Assembly (NCBI GenBank): GCA_903921965.1
Contig: CAIXSE010000047.1
Span: 1 to 18,379 of the forward strand
Origin: an uncultured Thermoleophilia bacterium
GTDB lineage: Bacteria; Actinomycetota; Thermoleophilia; UBA2241
Length of the DNA stretch: 18,379 nucleotides
Direction of reading: 5' to 3'
In this document: piece after piece, positions 10,234 to 17,987 of the stretch
Position numbering within the stretch: the stretch's first letter is position 1
Layout: each line of letters begins with the position of its first letter
Notes under the pieces: generated by a model
Database searches by the model: none
The model's input: only the letters and a program-made list of their open reading frames with translations
What the model was told of the DNA's origin: nothing
Made by a program: the position numbers and the translations under genes

Positions 10234-10244
10234 CGCGAGCGCCC

Positions 10245-10275
10245 CGGCCTGGGACACCCGCCCGGCCCGAGGCCG
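10245..10275. terminator. Possible hairpin at convergent junction
   Basis: CGGCCTGGG (10245-10253) can pair with CCC and AGGCCG (10266-10275) with one bulged G. It lies between the phosphatase stop at 10233 and the HAD gene stop at 10284. The stem is imperfect and no T-run follows. Confidence 0.3.
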
Positions 10276-10283
10276 CCCCCGGC

Positions 10284-10940
10284 CTACGCCTCCCTCAGCG
10301 CCAGGAGCTCGCCCGGCCGGCCGATGACCACGTCCGCGCCGTGCGCGAGGAGCTCCTCGGCCGTGCGGAACCCCCAGGAGGCGCCCACCGCCGGCATGCC
10401 GGCCGCCTTCGCCGTCTGCATGTCCACGTTCGAATCGCCCACGTAGGCGACCAGCGCCGGCGCCACCCCCAGCGCGGCGGCGAGCTCCAGGGCCACCGCC
10501 GGGTCGGGCTTCAGAGGCACCCCCGTCACGGCGCCGCGCACCTCCACGAAGTGGGCCGGCTCGAGGATCGCCTCGACGATCGTGAGCGTCAGGTCGTGCG
10601 ACTTGTTGGAGAACACGGCCAGCGGCAGGCCCAGGTCGCGCAGCCCGCGCAGCAGCTCCGGGACGCCGTCGTAGGGCCGCGTCCTGACCAGGCTGTGCAG
10701 GCTGTAGTCGGCGACCATGCGCTCGTAGCAGCGCGTCACCGTGCCTTCGTCGCGCCGCTCCGGCGGCAGCGCCTGTGCGGCCAGGTTCCAGAGCCCGCGG
10801 CCGATGAGGTAGCGGTAGTCGTCGTACCCGTGCGCGGGGACGCCCTCGGCGGCGAGCACGCGGTTCATGGCGTCGCCGATGTCCTCCAGCGTGTCGACCA
10901 GGGTGCCGTCCAGGTCGAAGACGACGGCGTCGTACCTCAC
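10284..10940 (-). CDS. HAD-superfamily phosphatase, phosphoglycolate-phosphatase-like
   Basis: A 218-residue HAD hydrolase. Motif I is VVFDLDGTLVDT, with nucleophile Asp9 and Asp11. Motif II is FSNKS (Ser111), motif III is PLKPDP (Lys144) and motif IV is VGDSNVDM (Asp169, Asp173), followed by SWGFR, usual in the Gph/PGP group. An alpha-helical cap occupies about residues 16-85. It should dephosphorylate a small phosphorylated metabolite such as 2-phosphoglycolate, but substrate cannot be read from sequence. The start GTG 10940 overlaps the decarboxylase stop in a GTGA arrangement (four bases shared), so the two are translationally coupled. The frame is open far upstream, but that stretch is the decarboxylase in another frame and has no family features. 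Confidence 0.88.
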   Translation of the reverse strand: MRYDAVVFDLDGTLVDTLEDIGDAMNRVLAAEGVPAHGYDDYRYLIGRGLWNLAAQALPPERRDEGTVTRCYERMVADYSLHSLVRTRPYDGVPELLRGLRDLGLPLAVFSNKSHDLTLTIVEAILEPAHFVEVRGAVTGVPLKPDPAVALELAAALGVAPALVAYVGDSNVDMQTAKAAGMPAVGASWGFRTAEELLAHGADVVIGRPGELLALREA

Positions 10941-12616
10941 GCGCCGGGCCGCCGGGCCGCGGCCTGCCCGGCCCTCACCACCTCGCCGAACCGCCGCAGG
11001 GTGTCCGAGGCGTCCAGTGGGCCGAGGCGCACCTGTACGAGCGAGAGCTCGCGGGGGTGCGCCTGCACGCGGTCGAGCGCGGCCTCCAGCTCGCCCTCCG
11101 TCGTCACCACCAGGCCCGGCGGACCCCCGAAGGCTCGCGAGAGGTCGGCGTAGCGCCACGGGGCGACGTCGTTGAACGGCCCCTCGTGCATGCTGCGCTC
11201 CATGAGGTAGCCGCCGTTGTCGAGCACGAAGACCGCCGCGCCGCGGCCCTGCCGCACGAGGGTCGACAGCTCCTGCGCGGTCATCTGGAAGGCGCCGTCG
11301 CCCACGAACGTGACGACCCGCCGCGACGGGGCGCCGAGCGCGGCGCCGAGCGTGGCCGGCACCGACCAGCCGATCGACGCGTAGAAGGACTGGCACAGCA
11401 CCGCCGCGCCGGCCGGCATCGGCATGCCGGCCACGCACAGCATGGCGTCGCCCACGTCGGCGAGCACCACCGGCTCGGGACCGAGCGCGCGGCGGGACAG
11501 CTCGTAGAAGCGCCGCGTGGTGAGCGGGGCGTCGCGGTCGGCGGGCGCGACCGGCGGGGCCGGCTGCCGCCCGCCGGGCCGCAGCACGGCCGCCGGAGCC
11601 GCCGCGGCAGCCGGGGCGGCGGCACGCAGCCCGCGCACGAAGTCCGGGAGCGAGACGCCGCGGTACACACGACTCCCGACGCGCACGCGGTCGTCCGCCG
11701 CCGCGACGAGGCGACGGCGCTCGATGCGAGCCGTGTCGAGCCCGAGGTCGAGGTCGGTCAGCAGGCTGCCGAGGGCGAGCACCGCCCCGGCGCCGTCCAC
11801 CGCGTCCCGCGGCGCGTCGTCGCCGAGCGCGCCGATGTGGACGCCGGCGAAGGCCGGGTGTGTCTCGGGCAGCACGGCCTTGGAGTGGACCGTCGTGACG
11901 AAACGGGCGCCGAGCTGCTCGACGAGGCCGAGCACCTCGGTCGCCAGACCGAAGCGCGCGACCTCGACGCCGGCGAGCACGGTGACGCCGCCCGCGCCGG
12001 CCCGTTCGAGCAGGGCGTGCGCCCGCGCGACGGCCTCGGCGAGGGCGGCGCCGTCGCCCCCCTCGGCCGGCGGCGGCGCGAACGGCCCCGGCGCGGCGCA
12101 CGGCGCCCGCGAGACGTCGACCGGCAGCTCGATGAACGCCGGCCGCCGCCCGGCGAGACACCTCGCCAGCGCGGCGTCGATGAGGGCCGGGGCGCTGCCG
12201 GCGTCGCGCAGCCGCACCGCGTCGGCCACGACGCCGCGGAAGGCCCTGTACTGGGCGTCGCCCGTCCCCACCGTGTGGTGGAGCAGGCCGCCGGGGCGCT
12301 TCGCGCGCGGCGGCGCCCCGCACACCGCCACCACCGGGACGCGCTCCGCGCTCGCCCCGGCGACGGCGTTCAGCACGCTGAACGCCCCGACGTTCCACGT
12401 CACCGCCAGCGCGCCGATGCCGGCGACGCGCGCGTACCCGTCGGCGGCGTACCCCGCGTTGAGCTCGTTGCAGGTCACGACGACCTCGGGGCCACCCGTG
12501 GTCAGCGCGTCGAAGAACGGCAGGCAGAGGTCGCCTGGGACCCCGAACACGTGCCCCGCACCAGCTTGCTCGAGGCGCCGCGCGAGGTACGCCGCCACCG
12601 TCCAGGTCCGTGTCAC
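10937..12616 (-). CDS. Thiamine-diphosphate-dependent 2-oxoacid decarboxylase (pyruvate/indolepyruvate/phenylpyruvate type)
   Basis: A 559-residue three-domain ThDP enzyme. The catalytic set of the pyruvate decarboxylase family is present: Asp29 (GVPGDL), Glu51 in CNELNAGYAADGYAR, the His113-His114 pair in LLHHTVGTGD, and Glu473 in GGYLMERSMHEGPFND. The cofactor motif runs from GDGAF (439-443) to DN (466-467), where most relatives have NN; the metal-binding second Asn is kept. It should decarboxylate a 2-oxo acid to an aldehyde in the cytoplasm. The His pair argues against acetolactate-synthase or oxalyl-CoA-decarboxylase types, and substrate choice is unclear. Start GTG 12616 has GGGAGG seven bases upstream; ATG 12664 is an alternative. 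It overlaps the HAD gene by four bases and is divergent from a short-chain dehydrogenase, which could reduce the aldehyde product (inference). Confidence 0.88.
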   Translation of the reverse strand: MTRTWTVAAYLARRLEQAGAGHVFGVPGDLCLPFFDALTTGGPEVVVTCNELNAGYAADGYARVAGIGALAVTWNVGAFSVLNAVAGASAERVPVVAVCGAPPRAKRPGGLLHHTVGTGDAQYRAFRGVVADAVRLRDAGSAPALIDAALARCLAGRRPAFIELPVDVSRAPCAAPGPFAPPPAEGGDGAALAEAVARAHALLERAGAGGVTVLAGVEVARFGLATEVLGLVEQLGARFVTTVHSKAVLPETHPAFAGVHIGALGDDAPRDAVDGAGAVLALGSLLTDLDLGLDTARIERRRLVAAADDRVRVGSRVYRGVSLPDFVRGLRAAAPAAAAAPAAVLRPGGRQPAPPVAPADRDAPLTTRRFYELSRRALGPEPVVLADVGDAMLCVAGMPMPAGAAVLCQSFYASIGWSVPATLGAALGAPSRRVVTFVGDGAFQMTAQELSTLVRQGRGAAVFVLDNGGYLMERSMHEGPFNDVAPWRYADLSRAFGGPPGLVVTTEGELEAALDRVQAHPRELSLVQVRLGPLDASDTLRRFGEVVRAGQAAARRPGA

Positions 12617-12636
12617 TGCCAGCCTCCCGTCCTCCG

Positions 12637-12659
12637 TGCGCCGGCTCCGATCCGGCGCA
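12637..12659. promoter_or_regulatory. Perfect hairpin in the decarboxylase 5' leader
   Basis: TGCGCCGG, a 7-base loop CTCCGAT, then CCGGCGCA: an 8-bp perfect inverted repeat 21 bases upstream of GTG 12616. It could be an operator or an mRNA hairpin in the leader. Its function is unknown. Confidence 0.35.
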
Positions 12660-12675
12660 TCCATCCGTCCCCGGA

Positions 12676-12717
12676 TTGTCGCAGGCCCGGCGGTGAGATT
12701 CACTAGCGGAAGTAGTG
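12676..12717 (+). promoter_or_regulatory. Candidate promoter with overlapping operator-like inverted repeat
   Basis: In the 206-base divergent gap, TTGTCG (12676-12681) and TTCACT (12699-12704), 17 bases apart, resemble a weak promoter for the dehydrogenase. A CACTA-N7-TAGTG inverted repeat (12701-12717) overlaps the -10. On the minus strand, GACAAT (12680-12675) is a possible -10 for the decarboxylase. A repressor bound here could control both genes. Found by eye only. Confidence 0.3.
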
Positions 12718-12822
12718 GAGCTGAGCGACTCGCGGCCCGCAGGGCGCGGCGCGAGGCGGACCACCGCCAGTGCATCAGCCGCCGGGCCGGGCCCCGGCGC
12801 GAGTCCCACCAGGAGGGAGACC

Positions 12823-13581
12823 ATGAGCGGACGTCTCGAAGGCAAGGTCACCATCGTCACCGGCGCGGGGTCGGGCATCGGCCGGGCGTCGGCCGTCCGG
12901 TTCGCCGAAGAGGGCGCCATGGTCACCTGCGTGGACATCAACGCCGCCACCGTGGAGGAGACGGTGGCGCTGATCGGCGACGCGGCCTTCGCCGTCTGCG
13001 CCGACATCTCCAACCCGTCCGCGGTGCAGCACTACACCGACGAGACGGTGCGCCGCTGGGGCCGCCTCGACGTGGCCTTCCAGAACGCCGGCGTGAACCT
13101 GCCCGGCGTGTTCCACGAAGTGCCAGACGACGTCATCGACCGCACGCTCGACGTGAACGTCAAGGGCACCATGTACGGGTGCCGCTACGCGATCCCGTAC
13201 ATGCTCGAGCAGGGCGGCGGCTCGCTCATCAACACGACCTCGGTCAACGGCATCGTCGCCGAGCCGTACCTCACCGTGTACGCCGCCTCCAAGGGCGCCA
13301 TCGTCATGCTCAGCAAGGGCATCGCCCTCGACTACGTGAAGAAGGGCATCCGCTGCAACGCCATCGCCCCCGGCTGGGTCGACACGCCGGTGAACTACGC
13401 GCACGCCGAGATGCTCGGCGGCCTCGAGCACGTGTACGCGACGATCGACTCGTTCCAGCCCATCGGGCGCCCCGGCGAGCCCGTGGAGATCGCCAACTGC
13501 GCCCTGTTCCTCGCCTCGGACGAGTCGTCGTTCGTCACCGGCACCGTGCTGGTGGCCGACGGCGCGATGACGGCGCAGTAG
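12823..13581 (+). CDS. Classical short-chain dehydrogenase/reductase (SDR)
   Basis: A 252-residue single-domain SDR. The cofactor loop TGAGSGIG is at 13-20, Asp38 ends the second strand (CVDIN), which favours NAD over NADP, and NAG is at 88-90. The catalytic tetrad Asn112, Ser140, Tyr153 (VYAASK) and Lys157 is complete. The C terminus SFVTGTVLVADGAMTAQ is typical of the 3-oxoacyl-ACP-reductase-like group. It should oxidise or reduce a hydroxyl/carbonyl pair in the cytoplasm; the substrate is not predictable. ATG 12823 has AGGAGGG five bases upstream. It is divergent from the ThDP decarboxylase, so reduction of the decarboxylase's aldehyde is one possibility. A strong hairpin follows the gene. 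Confidence 0.9.
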   Translation: MSGRLEGKVTIVTGAGSGIGRASAVRFAEEGAMVTCVDINAATVEETVALIGDAAFAVCADISNPSAVQHYTDETVRRWGRLDVAFQNAGVNLPGVFHEVPDDVIDRTLDVNVKGTMYGCRYAIPYMLEQGGGSLINTTSVNGIVAEPYLTVYAASKGAIVMLSKGIALDYVKKGIRCNAIAPGWVDTPVNYAHAEMLGGLEHVYATIDSFQPIGRPGEPVEIANCALFLASDESSFVTGTVLVADGAMTAQ

Positions 13582-13602
13582 GCGCGGACCGGGTCGCACG
13601 CG

Positions 13603-13645
13603 AGCGAGGGGGGCGGGGCGCCTGCGGTGCCCCGCCCCCCTCGCT
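13603..13645. terminator. Strong bidirectional terminator hairpin
   Basis: GCGAGGGGGGCGGGGC (13604-13619) pairs perfectly with its complement at 13629-13644 around a 9-base loop, with an additional A-T pair outside (17 bp in all). It separates the dehydrogenase from the 3' end of the opposing ATPase operon. Confidence 0.8.
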
Positions 13646-13671
13646 TCACCCTGCGCTCCCTCGCGCCGCCG

Positions 13672-14130
13672 TCACCCCAGCGCCAGGATGCTGAAGACCA
13701 GCACGAAGATGGCCACCGTCTCGATGATGCCGATCACGGCCAGGTAGTTGCTGAAGCCCTGGCCAGTCTCGGCGAGCGCGTCGGCGCAGTGCGCGCCGGC
13801 CCGGCCCTGCGCGTAGGCCGACATGCCGATGGCCAGGCCGGCGGCGATGCCGATGCCGAGCAGGGCCCACGGGTCGTACCCGGCGTCGGCCTTGCCGGCC
13901 ATGGTGATCATCAGGATCATGCCGTAGATGGTCTGCGAGAGCGGCGCGCCGACGAAGGTGATCATCGTGAACGGCGCCGGCTTGCCCTGCGACATGAGCT
14001 TCTTCCAGGCGCCCACGGCGCCGGCCCCGCCGTAGTAGGTGCCGAGACCCGACCCGACGGCGGCCAGGGCCATGGCGGCCACGGCGCCGATGCGGCCCAT
14101 CTCGGCGGCGGCTTCAGGAGTCATCGGCAT
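13672..14130 (-). CDS. atpK: V-type ATPase membrane rotor subunit K (c-ring, four-helix form)
   Basis: A 152-residue proteolipid made of two fused helical hairpins, with four membrane segments at about 13-37, 55-78, 88-112 and 128-151. Only the second hairpin carries the ion-binding carboxylate, Glu137 in GIIETVAIF; the equivalent in the first hairpin is SQTIYG, with no acid. This is the one-carboxylate-per-four-helices arrangement of Enterococcus hirae NtpK. Ser65, Gln66, Tyr69, Gln108 (AYAQGR) and Glu137 line up with the E. hirae Na+ ligands Thr64, Gln65, Tyr68, Gln110 and Glu139 (alignment from memory), so Na+ coupling is likely. Start ATG 14130 directly follows AGAGGAAGGG; ATG 14124 is equally possible. 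Last gene of the operon, 31 bases after subunit I. Confidence 0.9.
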   Translation of the reverse strand: MPMTPEAAAEMGRIGAVAAMALAAVGSGLGTYYGGAGAVGAWKKLMSQGKPAPFTMITFVGAPLSQTIYGMILMITMAGKADAGYDPWALLGIGIAAGLAIGMSAYAQGRAGAHCADALAETGQGFSNYLAVIGIIETVAIFVLVFSILALG

Positions 14131-14161
14131 CCCTTCCTCTGGTGGTGGGTCCGCCCGGCGC

Positions 14162-15961
14162 TCACGCGGTCTCGCGGCGTCTGGCGAACGGGGCGTACAA
14201 CGTGTGGCCCTGCCAGGCAAGGCCCTTGTGGGTGGAGAACTCGAGCGTGTTGAGACGCACGGCGTGCACCAGCACGCCGAGGCCCGCGAGCACGATGTTG
14301 AGGGCGTTCGCGAAGAGCAGCAGCAGGCTCGCGGCCACGGCGGTGAACACGCTGTCGAACCCGATGGACGCGGCCATGCCGTTGAACGCCGCCAGCACCG
14401 CCACGGACGCGTAGCCGACGGCGAACAGGCGGATGTACGAGAGGATGTCCACGAAGTTGCCCACCATGGTGAGCGGCAGCATCGCGTGGTCGATCCACTC
14501 CTCCCTGATCTCGCGCGGCGTCTTCATGAACACCGCCACGAGCACGATGCCGAGGCCCAGCAGGTAGAGCAGGTACGAGGGCATGCCGCGGCCCAGCACC
14601 GCCTGGCGGGCGAGGAAGAACATGGACCACACCACGAGGAGCCAGCCGATCTGGGACGGCACGCGGTACCAGTCCCGCCGCGACACGTACGTGGCGAAGT
14701 TCCACACGTGCGCGAACGACAGGTGCACGGCGCCGATGAAGAAGCACAGGTCGATGAGGTTGTCGCGCTCGGCGAGCCACGGCACGGACAGCGACTCGAG
14801 GGCCGGCGGCAGAGTGGGGATGCCGAAGTAGCTGCCGGTGAGCACGCCCCAGACGAGCGTCGCCCCGCCCACGATGTACATCATCGCGAGCATGTGACGG
14901 GGGATCCTCCTGAAGCGCCACTGCAGGACGGCGGTGAGGGCGAGCAGCAGGCAGGCGTACCCGGCGTCGCCGACGATGATGGCGAAGAAGAGGCTGAAGA
15001 ACGGCAGGAACACCCAGCCGACGTCGGACTCCCAGTACCCCGGGTAGATGTTCAGGAAATCGAACACGGTGCGCACGGGCCGGACCCAGCGCGCCTGGTG
15101 GAGCTGGACGGGGACGTCGTCGCCCTCCTGCGGATCGGCGAAGACCACCGCCCAGCCGTGCCCGGCCGCGGCGTCCCGCACGGCGTCGCAGCGGACCGCC
15201 GGCACGTAGCCCTGCAGGGCGGCCAGCTCGGCGGTCTCCGCCATGCCCGCGCGTACCTCTTCGAGGCTCACGCGGCCGGCCGTCTCGGCCGCGTACCGCT
15301 CCACGGCGTCGCGGCCGGCGGCCAGCTCCAGCAGCCGGCCGTCGAGCGCCTCGCGTTCGGCCCGTCCTCGCTCGAGGTCGGCGCGCAGCCCGGCCGTCGA
15401 GACCGGGGGCCAGGGGACCAGCTCGTACTCGCCCCCGAGATCGGGTGGCTCCTCTGGGTGCCCGCCCACGCCGGTCAGCAGCAGGTACCTGGCGGCGTGG
15501 TCGCCGCCCAGCTCGGCCAGCGCGACGCCCTCCGGCGGCTCCAGGTGCTCGCGGGCCGGCGCGACGGCGAGGGCCGTCCACACGCCGGCGGCGTCGAGGC
15601 GGCGCACGGCCTCCGGGTCGACGTCGCCGAACGGCGCGTAGCGGGCGAGCTGCGACTCGAGCGCGGCGGCGGCCTCCTCGAGCTCGCGCCGCCGCGCCAG
15701 CACCTCGAGCACGGCGGCGACCCGATCGGGAGCGTCCTCGGCGCCGGCGTCCGGGTCCGCGCCGGCCTCTGGCCGGGCGGGCAGGGCGGCCAGCGCGCGC
15801 CGCGCGTCCGCGAGGCGCGCGCGCAGCGCGTCCAGCTCGGCGCCCTCCGGCGGCCGTACGGGGGTCACGTGCACGACGCCGAGCTCGCCGAGCGCCTCCA
15901 GCGCCTCGTCGCGCCGCGACTCCCGGCAGACCAGCGTGAGGCGCTTCATGCGCACGATCAT
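14162..15961 (-). CDS. atpI: V-type ATPase subunit I (stator membrane subunit, a-subunit homologue)
   Basis: A 599-residue protein. The N-terminal half (about 1-315) is soluble and begins MIVRMKRLTLVC, followed by DEALEALGELGVVHV, the usual start of subunit I, with a long helical region (about 40-115). The C-terminal half has about seven to eight membrane helices from about residue 325. Near the end, Arg511 in LSYIRLFAVG and Arg569 in VHAVRLNTLEF correspond to the two conserved arginines that face the rotor carboxylate. It forms the ion half-channels and holds the peripheral stalks. Length is at the short end for the family. ATG 15961 has GAGGAG about ten bases upstream; a second ATG at 15949 is possible. 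It lies 70 bases after subunit D, with no gene between. Confidence 0.92.
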   Translation of the reverse strand: MIVRMKRLTLVCRESRRDEALEALGELGVVHVTPVRPPEGAELDALRARLADARRALAALPARPEAGADPDAGAEDAPDRVAAVLEVLARRRELEEAAAALESQLARYAPFGDVDPEAVRRLDAAGVWTALAVAPAREHLEPPEGVALAELGGDHAARYLLLTGVGGHPEEPPDLGGEYELVPWPPVSTAGLRADLERGRAEREALDGRLLELAAGRDAVERYAAETAGRVSLEEVRAGMAETAELAALQGYVPAVRCDAVRDAAAGHGWAVVFADPQEGDDVPVQLHQARWVRPVRTVFDFLNIYPGYWESDVGWVFLPFFSLFFAIIVGDAGYACLLLALTAVLQWRFRRIPRHMLAMMYIVGGATLVWGVLTGSYFGIPTLPPALESLSVPWLAERDNLIDLCFFIGAVHLSFAHVWNFATYVSRRDWYRVPSQIGWLLVVWSMFFLARQAVLGRGMPSYLLYLLGLGIVLVAVFMKTPREIREEWIDHAMLPLTMVGNFVDILSYIRLFAVGYASVAVLAAFNGMAASIGFDSVFTAVAASLLLLFANALNIVLAGLGVLVHAVRLNTLEFSTHKGLAWQGHTLYAPFARRRETA

Positions 15962-16031
15962 CGCGCCGCGCTCCTCGTCCCGCCGCGCCCGCGCGGACTC
16001 GCGCCCGGCCTCCGCGCCCGCCTGCGCCGGC

Positions 16032-16646
16032 TCACTCGGCGGCGCTCCCGGTCAGCACGCTCACGGCCTTGCCCTTCGCCAGCTTGGCGCGCGCCACGGC
16101 CGCCGTCTGCGCGTCGCCCTGGGCGATGCGGATCACGCGGATGTTCTCGAGGGTCCGCGGGATCATGACCTTCTCGAACAGGTTCACGCGCTGGGCGGTG
16201 AGGCGCAGCTCCTCGGCCAGCAGGTCGCGCTGCCGCTCGAGCACGAGCTGCCCGGCGCGCAGCCGCACCAGCTCGCCGAGCGCTTCGACGGCGTCGTCGA
16301 GCCAGGCCGGCGTGGCGAAGTAGTCGATCTCCACCGGAGCGAAGCTCAGGCCGGCGAGGACGGGCACGTTCACGCCGGCCACGTTGACGACCTCGAGCCG
16401 CACGTCCACCACACGCACGTGGTCGCCCAGGTCCGGCTGCGACGGCAGGAGCCCTGCCCACGGCCGGACCAGGGCGAGGAGCTCGTCACGGCGCGCCGTG
16501 CAGGTCTGCAGCTCGGCCTCGGCGCGCCGCACCTCGCGCTGGAGCTGCTGCTTCTTGAGCTCCAGCGTGGGCAGGAACCGCTCGTACCGGCGCAGCGCCT
16601 CGCGCTGCGCCTTGAGCTCGTTCTTCGTCTTCTTGAGCTTGGCCAC
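16032..16646 (-). CDS. atpD: V-type ATPase subunit D (central rotor shaft)
   Basis: A 204-residue protein, mostly alpha-helical. A basic N terminus (AKLKKTKNELKAQREAL) leads into a long coiled-coil helix to about residue 55. A short globular middle follows, then a second long helix (about 118-165, LVLERQRDLLAEELRLTAQRVN) and the family hallmark NLFEKVMIPRTLENIRVIRI. It forms the rotating shaft linking the A3B3 head to the K ring, equivalent to gamma in F-type enzymes. Start GTG 16646 lies three bases after the subunit B stop with only a weak GGGGTGAG ribosome site, so it is probably translated by coupling to B. Confidence 0.92.
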   Translation of the reverse strand: MAKLKKTKNELKAQREALRRYERFLPTLELKKQQLQREVRRAEAELQTCTARRDELLALVRPWAGLLPSQPDLGDHVRVVDVRLEVVNVAGVNVPVLAGLSFAPVEIDYFATPAWLDDAVEALGELVRLRAGQLVLERQRDLLAEELRLTAQRVNLFEKVMIPRTLENIRVIRIAQGDAQTAAVARAKLAKGKAVSVLTGSAAE

Positions 16647-16649
16647 AGC

Positions 16650-17987
16650 TCACCCCGCGGCCGGCGCGCCTGCGGCAGCCGGCCGCGCCCCGTCCGCCTG
16701 CGGCCAGAACCGTTCGACGAGGCTGGTGGGCACGCCCGTCTCCTGCGGCGTGAAACAGTCGGCCAGGATCCGCCAGCCCAGGTCCAGCGCGTCCTCGAGC
16801 GGGATGCTCACCGCGAGGTCCATCATCCGCGCCTCGAACAGCGCGCCGTACTTCAGCAGCTTCTCGTCCCAGGTGCTCATGCGGAAGCCCATGGACTGCT
16901 TCTCCTGGCTCTCCTTGAAGCCCGCGTAGAGCTGGATCATGGTGTTCATGATCGTGCGGTGGTCGTCTCGGGTGCGGGCGTTGACCTGCTGCTTCAGGCG
17001 GCTCAGCGAGCCGAACGGCTCGATACGGCCGTTCCTCAGGTAGAACTGCCCCTCGGTGATGTAGCCGGTGTTGTCCGGGATGGGGTGGGTGACGTCGTCG
17101 CCCGGCATCGTGGTGACGGCGAGCACGGTGACGGACCCGGCGCCCTCGAAGTCCACCGCCTTCTCGTACCTGGCGGCCAGCTGGCTGTACAGGTCGCCGG
17201 GGTAGCCGCGCGTGGAGGGGATCTGCTCCATGGTGATCGCCACCTCCTTGAGGGAGTCGGCGAAGTTGGTCATGTCGGTGAGCAGCACCAGCACGCGCCT
17301 GCCCTCCAGCGCGAACCGCTCGGCCACGGCCAGGCAGGTGTCGGGCACGAGCAGGCACTCCACCACCGGGTCGGCGGCCGTGTGCACGTAGAACACGGCG
17401 CGGGAGAGAGCGCCGGCCTCCTCCAGGGTGTCGCGGAAGTACAGGTAGTCGTCGTACTTCAGGCCCATGCCGCCGAGCACGATGACGTCCACCTCCGCGT
17501 GCAGGGCGATGCGGGCCAGCAGCGGGTTGTAGGGCTCGCCCGCCACCGAGAAGATCGGCAGCTTCTGCGACTCCACGAGGCTGTTGAACACGTCGATCAT
17601 CGGGATGCCGGTGCGGATCATGGTCCGCGGGATGACGCGGCGCGCCGGGTTCACGGCCGGCCCGGCGATGGGGATGAGGTCGTCCTCGAGCAGCGGCCCG
17701 CCGTCGCGCGGCGCGCCGCCGCCGGTGAAGACGCGACCGAGCAGCGCGTCCGAGTACGGCGTGAGCGCCTGCCTGCCGATGAAGCGGATCTCGGCATCGG
17801 TGGGCACGCCCCGCGTCCCCGAGAACACCTGCATCGTGACGCTGTCGCCCTCGATGCGGATGACCTGCGCCAGGGACGAGAAGCCGGGCGCCTCGATCAC
17901 GGCCAGCTCCTGGTTGCCGACGCCGGTGGCGCGCACGGTGACGACGTTGCCGGCGATCTGCGCGATCCGCTGGTACACCTTACGCAC
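16650..17987 (-). CDS. atpB: V-type ATPase subunit B (non-catalytic head subunit)
   Basis: A 445-residue RecA-fold head subunit. Recognisable segments are an N-terminal beta barrel (1-75), [35 protein letters not shown], the [20 protein letters not shown] segment and [22 protein letters not shown]. The P-loop GxxxxGKT is absent, as expected for the non-catalytic subunit. The wording of the later motifs resembles the Borrelia/Chlamydia-type V-ATPase more than archaeal A-ATPases, judged from memory. Start GTG 17987 lies inside the end of subunit A (8-base overlap GTGCGTAA), indicating coupled translation. Confidence 0.93.
   Translation of the reverse strand: MRKVYQRIAQIAGNVVTVRATGVGNQELAVIEAPGFSSLAQVIRIEGDSVTMQVFSGTRGVPTDAEIRFIGRQALTPYSDALLGRVFTGGGAPRDGGPLLEDDLIPIAGPAVNPARRVIPRTMIRTGIPMIDVFNSLVESQKLPIFSVAGEPYNPLLARIALHAEVDVIVLGGMGLKYDDYLYFRDTLEEAGALSRAVFYVHTAADPVVECLLVPDTCLAVAERFALEGRRVLVLLTDMTNFADSLKEVAITMEQIPSTRGYPGDLYSQLAARYEKAVDFEGAGSVTVLAVTTMPGDDVTHPIPDNTGYITEGQFYLRNGRIEPFGSLSRLKQQVNARTRDDHRTIMNTMIQLYAGFKESQEKQSMGFRMSTWDEKLLKYGALFEARMMDLAVSIPLEDALDLGWRILADCFTPQETGVPTSLVERFWPQADGARPAAAGAPAAG

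Noticed and set aside
6765..11153. Open frame of about 1460 codons on the + strand
   Set aside because: It is antisense to the four-PAS kinase and overlaps the phosphatase, HAD and decarboxylase genes in wrong frames. It shows only compositional bias.
10284..13013. Apparent 909-residue fusion ending in the HAD phosphatase
   Set aside because: Only the last 218 residues show family motifs; the upstream part is the decarboxylase gene in another frame. The GTGA overlap gives a natural start.
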